From an alpha proteobacterium AAP81b (GTDB lineage: Bacteria; Pseudomonadota; Alphaproteobacteria; Sphingomonadales; Sphingomonadaceae), in NCBI GenBank assembly GCA_001295935.1, contig LJHX01000164.1, positions 1 to 64,000 on the forward strand: a stretch of 64,000 nt of DNA, written 5' to 3'. Shown piece after piece: positions 55,158 to 64,000 of the stretch. The notes beneath the pieces are model-generated. The model did not search any database. It was given only the letters and a program-made list of their open reading frames with translations, and was not told the DNA's origin. Every line of letters begins with the position of its first letter. The stretch's first letter is position 1. A program made the translations under genes and the position numbers.

Positions 55158-56416
55158 GCGCCGAGCGCTGCCGCATAGCGTGCCAGCCCGGCGGCGAGGT
55201 CGGCGATCAGATCGTCGGGATCCTCGAGACCGATCGACAGGCGAATGACCGGGCCGGGGAAATCGGCGGGCCGGGCGGTGCGGCAGCCGGTGAAATCGGC
55301 GGGGATGGCGAGCGATTCGAAGCCGCCCCAGGAAAAGCCGATGCCGAAGTGGCGCAGATCGTCGAGCAGCGCCGCGGTGTCGGCGCGGCCGCCGGCGGTG
55401 AGGACGAAGGCGAACAGCCCGGTGGCACCGGTAAAGTCGCGGGTGAAGACCTCATGGCCGGGGCAGCTGGGCAGGGCGGGGTGGCGGACCTGCGCCACCA
55501 GCGGTTGCGTTTCGAGCCAGCGCGCCACCTTGATGGCGCTCGATTCATGGCGATCAAGGCGGACGGCGAGGGTGCGCAGCCCGCGCAGCGCCAGCGCGGC
55601 GTCGTCGGGCGAGACGGTCTGGCCGAGGCGGTAGGTCGTCGTCTTCAATCGCGCCCAGTGCGACTCCGCCGCGGTGACGCTGCCCATCATCAGGTCGCTG
55701 TGGCCACCGACATATTTGGTCAACGCCTGGACGCTCATGTCGCAGCCATGAGCGAGTGGCTGGAAACGCAGCGGCGTCGCCCAGGTGTTGTCCATGATGG
55801 TAGCGATGCCGCGCTCCCGAGCGATGGCGGTGATGGCGGGAACGTCCTCGACTTCGAAGGTCAGCGAGCCCGGCGATTCGATCAGGATGGCGCGGGTGTT
55901 GGCTTCGATCAGCGCGGCGATGCCGGCGCCGATGCCCGGCGGATAATAGGTCGCGGCGATGCCGAAGCGCTTGAGGAAGCCATCGGCGAACAGCCGGGTC
56001 GGGTCATAGGCGCTGTCGGCGATGAGGACATGATCGCCCGCCGCCAGCACCGACAGCAGCGCCGTGGCGATGGCGGCGACACCCGAGGGGTAGAGCTTCG
56101 TGCCGGCAGCGCCGGGTTCGAGCGCGGTCAGCGCATCCTCGAGCGCCCAGTGCGTCGGGCCGCCGCGGCGGCCGTAGAACAGCGCCGCATCGGGGGCACG
56201 CAGCGCCGCGTCGAGATCGGCGATAGAGTCGAACAGCATCGTCGAGGCGCGCCAGACCGGCGGGTTGACGATGCCTTCGGCATAGCCGTTGCGGCCGGCA
56301 TGGACGATCGTCGTCGCAACGGCGTCGCCGGCGGGCGAGACAGGCGGGGTGCGCCGGGCGCGGCTCAGACGCCGGTCACCACCGGGTTGGTCGGCGAGGC
56401 GCCCCATTCGGCCCAT
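55154..56416 (-). CDS. cystathionine beta-lyase (Cys/Met metabolism PLP enzyme)
   Basis: About 420 aa as the longest form. A PLP-dependent lyase that splits cystathionine to homocysteine, pyruvate and ammonia, the probable MetC role. The active-site Lys is in SVQALTKYVGGHSDLMMG; YGRRGGPTHWALEDALTALE and AYDPTRLF are typical. The conserved part starts near ATTIVHAGR; upstream ATGs at 56416 and 56407 lie inside the end of sseA, and the exact start is unclear. Gamma-synthase or O-acetylhomoserine sulfhydrylase activity is a less likely alternative. Confidence 0.85.
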   Translation of the reverse strand: MGRMGRLADQPGGDRRLSRARRTPPVSPAGDAVATTIVHAGRNGYAEGIVNPPVWRASTMLFDSIADLDAALRAPDAALFYGRRGGPTHWALEDALTALEPGAAGTKLYPSGVAAIATALLSVLAAGDHVLIADSAYDPTRLFADGFLKRFGIAATYYPPGIGAGIAALIEANTRAILIESPGSLTFEVEDVPAITAIARERGIATIMDNTWATPLRFQPLAHGCDMSVQALTKYVGGHSDLMMGSVTAAESHWARLKTTTYRLGQTVSPDDAALALRGLRTLAVRLDRHESSAIKVARWLETQPLVAQVRHPALPSCPGHEVFTRDFTGATGLFAFVLTAGGRADTAALLDDLRHFGIGFSWGGFESLAIPADFTGCRTARPADFPGPVIRLSIGLEDPDDLIADLAAGLARYAAALGA

Positions 56417-57204
56417 GACCCGTCATAGATCGCCGTCTTGGGGTGCCCGGCAAGGAAAGCGCCGAACGCCAGTACCGCGGCGGTGATGCCCGAGCCGCAG
56501 GTGGCGACAAGCGGCTTGCCGAGATCGATGCCGGCGGCGTCGAAGATCGCCTTGATCTCGGCGGGCGACTTCCAGGTGCCGTCGTCGTCGAACAGCGTAT
56601 CATAGGGAATGTTCTTCGATCCCGGAATGTGGCCGGGACGGATATCGGCGCGCGGCTCGGGCTCGCTGCCGGCGAAGCGCCCGGCCGAGCGCGCATCGAC
56701 GACCTGCTCGGTCTTGGTGCGGAGGTTCTCGATCATCGCGCCCATGTCGCGGACCATCGAGCGATCGGCCCAGCTGGTGAAATGGCGGTGGCGAACGATC
56801 GGCTTGCCGCTTTCGACGGCGCGGGCCTCGGCCTGCCATTTGGCGAAACCGCCATCGAGAATGGCGACTTCATGCGCGCCGAAGACGGTCAGCATCCACC
56901 AGACGCGCGCCGCGCTCTTCAGCGGCGAATTGTCATAGACGATGATTCGGCTGCCATCGCCGAGGCCGAGCGCCTGCATTCGGCTGGCGAATTTTTCGGG
57001 CGGCGGCAGCATATAGGGCAGCGACGAGCTGAGATCTGCGACTTCCTCGATGTCGAAGAACACCGCGCCGGGGATATGCGCCGCCTCGAACTCGGCGCGG
57101 GCGTTGCGGGCGTGCGCGGGCAGGAACAATGTCGCATCGATGACGCGAATATCGGTCTTGCCGAGCTCGCCGGCCAGCCATTCGGTCGTCACGAGGGGGG
57201 TCAT
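56365..57204 (-). CDS. sseA: 3-mercaptopyruvate sulfurtransferase
   Basis: A 279-aa two-domain rhodanese. The N-terminal inactive domain has VIDATLFLP and HIPGAVFFDIEEVAD; the C-terminal domain carries the catalytic Cys236 in ATCGSGIT, the loop type of mercaptopyruvate rather than thiosulfate enzymes. The ATG at 57204 has GGAGC upstream. The end overlaps the beta-lyase gene, forming a sulfur amino acid operon. Confidence 0.93.
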   Translation of the reverse strand: MTPLVTTEWLAGELGKTDIRVIDATLFLPAHARNARAEFEAAHIPGAVFFDIEEVADLSSSLPYMLPPPEKFASRMQALGLGDGSRIIVYDNSPLKSAARVWWMLTVFGAHEVAILDGGFAKWQAEARAVESGKPIVRHRHFTSWADRSMVRDMGAMIENLRTKTEQVVDARSAGRFAGSEPEPRADIRPGHIPGSKNIPYDTLFDDDGTWKSPAEIKAIFDAAGIDLGKPLVATCGSGITAAVLAFGAFLAGHPKTAIYDGSWAEWGASPTNPVVTGV

Positions 57205-57301
57205 GCAAAGCTCCGGATCGATTGCGAGGGCGACGGGATAGACCCGCGCGACGCGGCTGTCACCCGGTTGCGTGGGGCGCGGTGTGGCGGCAAGACGGGG
57301 C

Positions 57302-57763
57302 ATGACCGAAACGCCACACTCGCCCGCCCATCTCGGCCAGATTTCGGCGCTGCCGGCGTCGCCCGAAGCGGCGGTGCTCGACTATCCGCCAAACCCGCGC
57401 CCCGGCGCGCTCTATCTGGTGCGCTTCACCGCGCCTGAGTTCACCTCGCTTTGCCCGGTGACCGGCCAGCCCGATTTCGCCCATATCGTCATCGACTATG
57501 CCCCCGGCGCGACGATCGTCGAATCGAAGTCGCTGAAGCTGTTTCTCGGCAGCTTCCGCAATCACGCCGGTTTCCATGAGGATGTAACGGTGGGGATCGG
57601 CCAGCGTCTCGTCGCCGAGATGGCGCCGAAGTGGCTGCGCATAGGCGGCTATTGGTATCCGCGCGGCGGCATCCCGATCGATGTTTTCTGGCAGAGCGAC
57701 GCGCCGCCAGCGGGGCTGTGGCTGCCCGACCAGGGCGTGGCACCATATCGAGGGAGAGGCTGA
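57302..57763 (+). CDS. queF: NADPH-dependent preQ0 reductase
   Basis: A 153-aa queuosine-biosynthesis enzyme that reduces 7-cyano-7-deazaguanine (preQ0) to preQ1. Short unimodular type: Cys51 and Asp58 in [14 protein letters not shown] form the thioimide-forming active site, with the QueF motif [15 protein letters not shown] binding NADPH. The stop is immediately followed by the next start (TGAATG). queC and queE lie on the other strand 2 kb away. Confidence 0.96.
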   Translation: MTETPHSPAHLGQISALPASPEAAVLDYPPNPRPGALYLVRFTAPEFTSLCPVTGQPDFAHIVIDYAPGATIVESKSLKLFLGSFRNHAGFHEDVTVGIGQRLVAEMAPKWLRIGGYWYPRGGIPIDVFWQSDAPPAGLWLPDQGVAPYRGRG

Positions 57764-59545
57764 ATGAAGATTCTCGCGGCGCTATTGCTGGCACTCGCGG
57801 CGCCAGGGGCGGCCCAGGCTCCCCTCCCGCCTGCGGGAGGGGCTGGGGGTGGGAATGAGACCGCCGGCGCCACCGCCACCGCCGCCGACCGCCGCCTCAA
57901 AGCCCTCTACGACGCCGACTGGCAGTGGCGCCTCCGCGAGTTCGTCCAGGTCGAGGACGGCCTGCGCACCAAGGACGGCGACCATTTCCCCGACATCTCG
58001 CCCGCCGCCTGGGCGCGCCGCGGCGCCTATTGGGCGAAACTCGTCGCCGATATCGACGCCATCCCCACCGACCAGCTCAGCCCCGAGGAGCGCATCAACG
58101 CCGCGGTGTTGCGCGAAACGTCGCGCGCCCAGGCGGCGCAGGTCAAATGGCGCACCTATGAGGCGCCATTAAATTCGGACAGTTTCTTCTGGGGCGAGGT
58201 CAAACCCTATGGCACCCTCGAAAGCGAAGCCGATTATCGCCGCTACCTTGCTCGCCTCGCCGATGTGCCGCGCTATTTCGACGCCAATCTCGCCAATATG
58301 GCGGCGGGGCTCAAGCGCGGCTTCACCCCGCCGGCGGTGACCTTGAAGGCGCGCGACGATACCATCGTGCCCTTCACCAAGGCCGGCGACGACAATCCGC
58401 TGTTCGAGCCCTTCAAGGCGATGCCCGACACCATCCCCGCCGGCACGCGCGACGCCATGCGCGCCGAGGCGCGGCGGCTGATCGACGGCACCGCGGCGCC
58501 GGCCTATGCCAGGGTGCTCGCCTATCTGCGCACGACCTATCTGCCCCGCGCCCGCACGACGATTGCCGCGAAAGACCTGCCCGATGGCGCGGCCTTCTAC
58601 CAGGACCAGATCCGCGAATACACGACGCTCGACCTGACGCCGGCGCAGATCCATGCCATCGGGCTGAAGGAGGTCGCGCGCATCGACGCCGACATGCGCG
58701 CGACCATCGCCGCGACCGGCTTCAAGGGCAGCTTCGCCGAGTTCCTCGCCTTTCTGCGCCGCGACCCGCAATTCTATGCCAAGACCCCGCGCGAGCTGCT
58801 CGGCTTCTCGGCCTATGTCATGAAGCGCATGGACGGACGGCTGAAGGACGTCTTCACCGTCCTGCCGCGCTATCGCTTCACCCTGCGGCCGGTGCCCGAC
58901 GCGATCGCGCCGATCTACACCTCGGGGCGGGGTGGCTTGCAGGCGTGCCTGATGAACACCTATGACCTGCCGTCGCGGCCGCTTTACAACCTCACCGCGC
59001 TGACCCTGCACGAATGCGTCCCCGGCCACAGCCATCAGGGGGCGATGGCATTGGAGGCCCCCGACCGTCCGAAGTTCCGCCGCGAGACCTATTTCTCCGG
59101 CTATGGCGAGGGCTGGGGGCTCTATTCGGAATGGCTCGGCACCAAGCTCGGCATGTACGAGACGCCCTATGAGGAATTCGGCCGCGAGACCTTCGAGAAT
59201 TGGCGCGCTGTCCGGCTGGTGATCGACACCGGCATGCACAGCATGGGGTGGAGCCGGCAACGCGCCATCGACTATCTTTCGGAACATACCGCGCTCGCCG
59301 CGCACGATATCGAGATCGAAGTCGATCGCTACATCAGCTGGCCCGGCCAGGCGCTCGCCTACAAGCTCGGCGAGATGAAGATGCGCGAGCTGCGGGCGAA
59401 GGCCGAGGCGGCATTGGGCGACCGCTTCGACCAGCGGCCTTTCCATGACAAATTGCTCGGCCTGGGTTCGGTGCCGCTGCCGGTGCTGGAGCGCGAGATG
59501 CTGGCGTGGATCGAGCAGGAGAAGGCCAAGTCCGCCAACAGGTAA
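57764..59545 (+). CDS. DUF885 family metallopeptidase, secreted; repeat inserted in frame
   Basis: A 593-aa protein with a Sec signal peptide (KILAALLLALAAPGAAQA) and a DUF885 body. The zinc motif HECVPGH (HExxxGH) lies in LTLHECVPGHSHQGAMALE, with the downstream YGEGWGLYSEWLG completing the site. Residues 19-32 (APLPPAGGAGGGNE) are encoded by a palindromic repeat element in frame, right at the expected signal-peptidase site. It probably cleaves peptides in the periplasm. The start touches the queF stop. Confidence 0.9.
   Translation: MKILAALLLALAAPGAAQAPLPPAGGAGGGNETAGATATAADRRLKALYDADWQWRLREFVQVEDGLRTKDGDHFPDISPAAWARRGAYWAKLVADIDAIPTDQLSPEERINAAVLRETSRAQAAQVKWRTYEAPLNSDSFFWGEVKPYGTLESEADYRRYLARLADVPRYFDANLANMAAGLKRGFTPPAVTLKARDDTIVPFTKAGDDNPLFEPFKAMPDTIPAGTRDAMRAEARRLIDGTAAPAYARVLAYLRTTYLPRARTTIAAKDLPDGAAFYQDQIREYTTLDLTPAQIHAIGLKEVARIDADMRATIAATGFKGSFAEFLAFLRRDPQFYAKTPRELLGFSAYVMKRMDGRLKDVFTVLPRYRFTLRPVPDAIAPIYTSGRGGLQACLMNTYDLPSRPLYNLTALTLHECVPGHSHQGAMALEAPDRPKFRRETYFSGYGEGWGLYSEWLGTKLGMYETPYEEFGRETFENWRAVRLVIDTGMHSMGWSRQRAIDYLSEHTALAAHDIEIEVDRYISWPGQALAYKLGEMKMRELRAKAEAALGDRFDQRPFHDKLLGLGSVPLPVLEREMLAWIEQEKAKSANR
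57819..57859. repeat. palindromic repeat element inside the DUF885 gene
   Basis: CTCCCCTCCCGC-CT-GCGGGAGGGG followed by CTGGGGGTGGGAATGAG. It matches the left part of the intergenic element at 62703 almost base for base, including the GGGGGTGGGA tail. It is read through as codons 19-32 of the peptidase without breaking the frame. Confidence 0.85.
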
Positions 59546-59554
59546 CGGTCGGGA

Positions 59555-60187
59555 TCAGGCGATCCCGATCACCTTGTGCGTCTGCAGGCTCAGTCGCCAA
59601 AGCGGATGGGTGAGGCACCAGGCAATGGCAGCGGCGGTGTTTTCCGCCTGCGCTGGGCCGTCCATCGGCTGCAGGAAGAAGTGGCGGAAGGCGAGGCTCT
59701 CGAAGCGGTCGGGCATCGCCTTGGCTTGCGGAAACACCAGCTTGAGTTCGTCGCCGGCGGTAAGTGCCAGCGGCGCGTCGGCCTTGGGGCTGACGCAGAT
59801 CCAGTCGAGGCCGGCGGGCGGGACTTGCGTGCCGTTGGTCTCGACGGCGATGCGGAAGCCGTGGGCGTGGAGCGCGGCGATCAGCGGCGGGTCGAGCTGG
59901 AGCAGGGGTTCGCCGCCGGTGCAGACGACGAGGCGGTGGTCGGCGCCCGGCCCCCAGGTCGCCGCGACCGCGCCGGCAAGCGTCTCGGCATCGGCGAACT
60001 TGCCGCCGCCGGTGCCATCGGTGCCGACGAAATCGGTGTCGCAGAAGTTGCAGACGGCGGTGGCGCGGTCGGCCTCGCGGCCGCTCCACAGGTTGCATCC
60101 CGCAAAGCGCAGGAAGACGGCGCGGCTGCCGGTCTGGGCGCCTTCGCCCTGGAGCGTCAGAAAGAGTTCCTTGACCGCGTAGGTCAC
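59555..60187 (-). CDS. queE: 7-carboxy-7-deazaguanine synthase
   Basis: A 210-aa radical SAM enzyme that contracts CPH4 to 7-carboxy-7-deazaguanine in queuosine biosynthesis. The cluster ligands are Cys31, Cys46 and Cys49, i.e. the CX14CX2C variant known from some proteobacterial QueE, following [25 protein letters not shown] and ETNGTQ are typical. The GTG start overlaps the queC stop (GTGA). Confidence 0.95.
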   Translation of the reverse strand: MTYAVKELFLTLQGEGAQTGSRAVFLRFAGCNLWSGREADRATAVCNFCDTDFVGTDGTGGGKFADAETLAGAVAATWGPGADHRLVVCTGGEPLLQLDPPLIAALHAHGFRIAVETNGTQVPPAGLDWICVSPKADAPLALTAGDELKLVFPQAKAMPDRFESLAFRHFFLQPMDGPAQAENTAAAIAWCLTHPLWRLSLQTHKVIGIA

Positions 60188-60852
60188 GGCAGCGCCGGGT
60201 CGGCCACACCCGCCTCGGCGAAGCCCTTGGCGCGCAGCCGGCACGAATCGCATTCGCCGCACGGCGTCCCCGCCGGCGTCGGGTCGTAGCAGCTCCAGGT
60301 CAGCTCGATCGGCGCGTCGACGGCGAGCGCGGCGCGGACGATGTCGCCCTTGGTCATCGCGGCGAGCGGCGTGTGGACGCGGAAGGCCTCGCCTTCGACG
60401 CCGGCCTTGGTGGCGAGCTCGGCGAGGCGCTCGAAGCCGGCAATGAATTCCGGCCGGCAATCGGGATAGCCCGAATAATCGAGGGCATTGACCCCGATGA
60501 ACAGGTCGCGCGCGCCGACCGCCTCGGCCCAGCCGAGCGCCACCGACAGGAAGATAGTGTTGCGCGCCGGCACATAGGTGACGGGAATGCCGGGCATCAC
60601 GCCGTCCTTGGGCACTGCGGTGTCGCTGGTCAGCGCCGAGCCGCCGAAACCGCGCAGATCGAGCGGCAGCACGATGTGGCGCTCGGCGCCAAGGCGTTCC
60701 GCCACTGCCGCGGCGCGATCGAGCTCGATGCGGTGGCGCTGGTTATAGTCGATGGTCAGCGCCAGCAGGCGATAGTCTTCCGACCGCGCCATCGCCGCGA
60801 CAGTGGTCGAGTCGAGCCCGCCCGAGAGTAGCACGACGCCCAGCCGGCTCAT
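60184..60852 (-). CDS. queC: 7-cyano-7-deazaguanine synthase
   Basis: A 222-aa ATP-dependent enzyme that turns 7-carboxy-7-deazaguanine into preQ0. The PP-loop is [10 protein letters not shown] near the N-terminus, and the structural zinc site is [18 protein letters not shown] near the C-terminus. [19 protein letters not shown] is conserved. Its ATG overlaps the hslO stop and its stop overlaps the queE start. queD is not in the window. Confidence 0.96.
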   Translation of the reverse strand: MSRLGVVLLSGGLDSTTVAAMARSEDYRLLALTIDYNQRHRIELDRAAAVAERLGAERHIVLPLDLRGFGGSALTSDTAVPKDGVMPGIPVTYVPARNTIFLSVALGWAEAVGARDLFIGVNALDYSGYPDCRPEFIAGFERLAELATKAGVEGEAFRVHTPLAAMTKGDIVRAALAVDAPIELTWSCYDPTPAGTPCGECDSCRLRAKGFAEAGVADPALP

Positions 60853-61754
60853 GCCGCGATCTTCCAGACGCGCGCGCAGAATTTGCAGTCGACGCCGATC
60901 AGCCCGTCTTCCCCGCGCATGTCGGCGCGCTCGGCCTCGGGAAAGCGCTTGAGCACCATTTCGATATGCGCCGGCGAGCAGCGGCAGCCGCGCGACGGCG
61001 TCACCCCGGGGAACAGCCGCACTTCCTCCTCATGGAACAGGCGCCACAGCAGCTCGTCGGGCGCCAGCGCCGGATCGGCGAGTTCGTCGCTGGTCACCGT
61101 TGCCGCCAGGGTGCGCATATGCTGCCAGTCGGGCGGCTCGGGGGCGCCGTCATCCTCGGCGAACAGCCGGGTGCGGCCTTCCTCGCCGCGCGGCAGATAT
61201 TGCAGCAGCAACCCGCCGGCGGTCACCGCGCCGGCCGCGTCGACCGCCATGCCGGTGCGGATCAGTGTCGGCAATTGTTCGGAGGACCGGAAATACTGCT
61301 CGATCGCTTGCGGGATGCCGGCGCCTTCCAGCGGCACGATGCCCTGATAGCGTTCCGAGGTCGCCGTCGGGTCGAGCGTCACCGCCAGGTGCCCGCTGCC
61401 GAACATCGCCGCGAGATCGCCCGCCGGCGCTTCGGGATCGCCCGCGAGATAGCCACGAAGTTGTCCGGCCTTCCAATCGGCGACAAGCAGCGTCAGGGCG
61501 CCATCGCCCTGGGCCTGCAAGGTGAGCCCGGCGTCAGCGTCGGCATCCTCGCGCAGGGTCGCGCCGAGCAGCGCCGTCACCACCAGCGCCTCGGTCAGCA
61601 CCGCGGCGAGCGGCGGCGGATAGTCGTGCGGGCCAAGAATCGCCGCCAGCGCCGCATCGAGACGGACGAAGCGCCCGCGCACATCGCGCCCCGGCACGGC
61701 GAAGCCGAGCATCGAATCGCCCGCCGGCGCCAGGCCTTCGCGAGCGGCGATCAC
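60849..61754 (-). CDS. hslO: Hsp33 redox-regulated chaperone
   Basis: About 301 aa from the GTG at 61754, which overlaps the argF stop (GTGA). Hsp33 prevents protein aggregation after oxidative stress and is switched on by disulfide formation and zinc loss. The C-terminal redox switch is complete: CRC in [10 protein letters not shown] and CKFC in [11 protein letters not shown]. The N-terminal chaperone domain has [14 protein letters not shown]. The longer upstream frame is antisense-like within argF and is not used. Confidence 0.93.
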   Translation of the reverse strand: MIAAREGLAPAGDSMLGFAVPGRDVRGRFVRLDAALAAILGPHDYPPPLAAVLTEALVVTALLGATLREDADADAGLTLQAQGDGALTLLVADWKAGQLRGYLAGDPEAPAGDLAAMFGSGHLAVTLDPTATSERYQGIVPLEGAGIPQAIEQYFRSSEQLPTLIRTGMAVDAAGAVTAGGLLLQYLPRGEEGRTRLFAEDDGAPEPPDWQHMRTLAATVTSDELADPALAPDELLWRLFHEEEVRLFPGVTPSRGCRCSPAHIEMVLKRFPEAERADMRGEDGLIGVDCKFCARVWKIAA

Positions 61755-62692
61755 AGCGCCCCCAGGCACCAGAGCAGGATCGCCTTCTGGACATGCAGGC
61801 GGTTCTCGGCCTCGTCCCACGCCGCCGACGCCGGACCGTCGAGCACTTCGTCGGTGACTTCCTCGCCGCGATGCGCCGGCAGGCAGTGCATGAACATCGC
61901 GTCCTGGCCGGCCCTGGCCATCAGCGCGGCATTGACCTGGAAGGGCAGCATCGCCGCCAGCTTCTCCTTGGCATGGTCCTGGCCCATCGACAGCCAGGTA
62001 TCGGTGACGACGACATCGGCGCAATCGACCGCGTCGTTTGCGGAGCGCACCAGGTCGATCGCGGCGCCGCGCGCGCAGGCGGTGGCGAGCACGCCATTGT
62101 CGGGATCATAGCCGTGCGGCACGCCGAGACGCAGATCGAAATTGAGCACCGACGCCGCTTCGATCAGCGAATTGGCCATGTTGTTGCCGTCGCCGAGCCA
62201 AGCCCAGCAACTGCCTTCGACGGGGCGCCGGCTGCGCTCCTCGAAGGTCATGATGTCGGCCAGCACCTGGCAGGGATGGCTGATATCGCTGAGCCCGTTG
62301 ATCACCGGCACCGGCGCCGCGTCGGCAAGCTCGATCAGCGTGGCGTGGCTGGCGGTGCGCAGCATGACGGCGTCGACGAAGCGGCCAAGGACGCGCGCCG
62401 TGTCAGCGACGGTCTCGCCGCGGCCCAATTGCATTTCGGTCGACGTCGTGACGATGGCGCTGCCGCCCAATTGCCGCATGCCCATATCGAAGCTGAAGCG
62501 CGTGCGTGTCGACGGGCGCTCGAAGATCATCGCCAGCACATGGCCGGCGAGCAGGGCGTCGGCATCGGCGCGGCCCTTGGGCCACGCGCTGCCGTCAGCA
62601 TTGCGGCGCGCCGCCTTGCGGGCGTGCGCGGCGTCGAGAATGGCGCGCAGCGCCGGTTTGCCGACCGAGGCGAAATCGATGAAATGTGGCAT
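61751..62692 (-). CDS. argF: ornithine carbamoyltransferase
   Basis: A 313-aa arginine-biosynthesis enzyme that makes citrulline from ornithine and carbamoyl phosphate. The carbamoyl phosphate loop FERPSTRTRFSFD, the SHPCQ-type SDISHPCQVLAD and the ornithine-binding HCLPAHRGEEV are all present. Full length. argD precedes it by 126 nt, separated by a palindromic repeat. Confidence 0.97.
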   Translation of the reverse strand: MPHFIDFASVGKPALRAILDAAHARKAARRNADGSAWPKGRADADALLAGHVLAMIFERPSTRTRFSFDMGMRQLGGSAIVTTSTEMQLGRGETVADTARVLGRFVDAVMLRTASHATLIELADAAPVPVINGLSDISHPCQVLADIMTFEERSRRPVEGSCWAWLGDGNNMANSLIEAASVLNFDLRLGVPHGYDPDNGVLATACARGAAIDLVRSANDAVDCADVVVTDTWLSMGQDHAKEKLAAMLPFQVNAALMARAGQDAMFMHCLPAHRGEEVTDEVLDGPASAAWDEAENRLHVQKAILLWCLGAL

Positions 62693-62702
62693 TTCATTTA
62701 CT

Positions 62703-62810
62703 CTCCCCTCCCGCTTGCGGGAGGGGCCGGGGGTGGGAGTAACGTTGCGACGGGAAGGGTTCGATGTCAGGTCAGCCCCTCCCCCGACCCCTCCCGAAAG
62801 CGGGAGGGGA
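62703..62810. repeat. palindromic repeat pair between argD and argF
   Basis: CTCCCCTCCCGC-TT-GCGGGAGGGGCCGGGGGTGGGA at the left and its inverted relative ending in CCCCTCCCGAAAGCGGGAGGGGAG at the right, with about 60 nt between. It lies within the transcribed gap between argD and argF and could form a large mRNA hairpin there. Confidence 0.8.
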
Positions 62811-62818
62811 GCAGAAGG

Positions 62819-63988
62819 TCAGGCGGCGGCGGCCGGGGCATAAGCGCGCGCGGCGGCCGAAAGTCGGTCGACGCACTCGCGGATGTGATGTTCCTCGATG
62901 ATCAGCGGCGGCAGCAGGCGGACGACATTGTCGCCGGCGGCAACCGTCAGAATGCCATGGCTGCGGGCGTGGTTGACGAAGGCGCGGCTGTCGCTCTTCA
63001 GTTTGAGGCCGAGCATTAGCCCCATGCCACGGACATGATCGAAGAGATCGTCGTGGTTGGGAATCATCTGCTCGAGCGCGGCGCGCAGGCGGGTCGACAT
63101 CTCGTTCACATGGGCGAGGAACGCCGGCTCGGTGACGACGTCGAGCACCGCTTCGCACGCCGCCATGGCGAGCGGGTTGCCGCCATAAGTGCTGCCATGG
63201 GTGCCGACGACCATGCCGGTGGCGGCGCGCTCGGTGGCGAGACAGGCGCCGACCGGGAAGCCGCCGCCGATGCCCTTGGCGATCGCCATGATGTCGGGGG
63301 TGATGCCATATTGCTCATGCGCGAACAGCGTCCCGGTGCGACCGACACCGCACTGGACCTCGTCGAGGATCAGCAGGAGGCCATGCCTGTCGGCAAGCTC
63401 GCGCAGTCCCTTAAGGAACTCCGGCGTCGCCGGGCGAATTCCGCCTTCACCCTGCACCGGCTCGACGAGAAAGGCGCCGATCGATTCGTCGATGGCGGCT
63501 TCGGCGGCGGCGAGGTCGTTGAAGGGCAGCACGCGGAACCAGTCGGGCAGCGGCTCGAAGCCCTTGCGCAGCTTCTCCTGGTCGGTGGCGCTGATCGTCG
63601 CCAGCGTGCGGCCGTGGAAGGCGTTTGAAAAGGTCAGGATGCGGTATTTGTGCGGGTTGCCCGTGGCATAGTGGTAAGCGCGCGCCGTCTTGATCGAGCA
63701 TTCCAGCGCCTCGGCACCCGAATTGGTGAAGAACACCGTATCGGCGAAGGTCAGCGCGACCAGCCGCTCGGCGAGCGACACCTGCGCCGGCGATTTGTAG
63801 AGATTCGACGTGTGCATCAAGGTCGCGGCCTGCTTCTGGATGGCGCCGACAAGATGCGGATGGCCATGGCCGAGCAGATTGACGGCGATGCCGCTGGCGA
63901 AATCGAGCCATTCGCGCCCCTCGGCGTCATAGAGATAGCAGCCATCGCCGCGCACCGGTTCGACCTCGCAGCGGCCATAAACGGGCAT
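62819..63988 (-). CDS. argD: acetylornithine aminotransferase, possibly cut by window edge
   Basis: At least 389 aa. A PLP-dependent aminotransferase of arginine (and often lysine) biosynthesis. The active-site Lys is in MAIAKGIGGGFPVGA, and LYDAEGREWLDFASGIAVNLLGH, FTNSGAEALE and LILDEVQCGVGRTG are typical. ATG 63988 is possible, but the frame stays open to the edge and reads ISPLMPVYGR, the usual continuation of ArgD N-termini, so the true start probably lies beyond the window. Confidence 0.95.
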   Translation of the reverse strand: MPVYGRCEVEPVRGDGCYLYDAEGREWLDFASGIAVNLLGHGHPHLVGAIQKQAATLMHTSNLYKSPAQVSLAERLVALTFADTVFFTNSGAEALECSIKTARAYHYATGNPHKYRILTFSNAFHGRTLATISATDQEKLRKGFEPLPDWFRVLPFNDLAAAEAAIDESIGAFLVEPVQGEGGIRPATPEFLKGLRELADRHGLLLILDEVQCGVGRTGTLFAHEQYGITPDIMAIAKGIGGGFPVGACLATERAATGMVVGTHGSTYGGNPLAMAACEAVLDVVTEPAFLAHVNEMSTRLRAALEQMIPNHDDLFDHVRGMGLMLGLKLKSDSRAFVNHARSHGILTVAAGDNVVRLLPPLIIEEHHIRECVDRLSAAARAYAPAAAA

Positions 63989-64000
63989 GAGCGGGCTGAT

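Noticed and set aside
57205-57301. preQ1 riboswitch before queF
   Set aside because: The 97-nt gap shows no H-type pseudoknot pattern or A-rich tail that I could recognise.

Overview
The window is about 64 kb of GC-rich, densely packed chromosome from an alphaproteobacterium, most likely a member of the Sphingomonadales. The basis is the gene content (homodimeric NADP isocitrate dehydrogenase, a short phosphatidylserine decarboxylase with pssA, sphingomonad-type small secreted proteins), frequent GTG/TTG starts and 4-nt start/stop overlaps, and two GTTC-N7-GTTC sites, the LexA box of alphaproteobacteria. I see no rRNA, transposase, integrase, prophage or CRISPR array. The left edge cuts a stress-protein-like gene and the right edge probably cuts argD.

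Layout. 0-10.4 kb: hydrolase, aldo/keto reductase, icd, LOG-family protein, psd-pssA (phosphatidylethanolamine synthesis), a 55-aa membrane microprotein behind a LexA-boxed promoter, an acyl-CoA synthetase, a PA0069-type radical SAM protein with its own LexA box, and a divergent patatin lipoprotein. 10.5-17.6 kb: DUF2855 protein, then a signalling island (secreted protein, histidine kinase, OmpR-type regulator, membrane-anchored protein, two tandem secreted paralogues) held together by a repeated 13-bp motif in the upstream regions, then an MHS-family transporter. 17.6-27.8 kb: GNAT, CoA-transferase, lon, HU, tRNA-Val, TonB receptor coupled to an orphan histidine kinase, glycine-zipper protein, tRNA-Ala, tRNA-Gln. 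28-46 kb: ppx-rlmE, M28 peptidase with aguA-aguB (agmatine to putrescine), DUF418, UDG, folK, sterol-desaturase-like protein, tRNA-Lys, GGDEF protein, an acetyltransferase/2OG-oxygenase pair, DLH, FKBP, patatin, gdhA and a run of small coupled genes. 46-53 kb: sdaA, peptidoglycan amidase, PBP1A, and prfB with its programmed frameshift. 53-64 kb: zinc-ribbon protein, amidase, a sulfur-amino-acid cluster (sseA, beta-lyase), queF, DUF885 peptidase, and a queE-queC-hslO-argF-argD run.

The most interesting systems are (i) the SOS-controlled 55-aa membrane protein at 6.0-6.25 kb, which has the architecture of a damage-induced cell-division inhibitor but no recognised family; (ii) the two-component island at 11.5-16 kb with helically phased 20-21 bp direct repeats upstream of secreted proteins of unknown function; and (iii) palindromic repeat elements, one of which lies in frame inside a coding sequence (57.82 kb).
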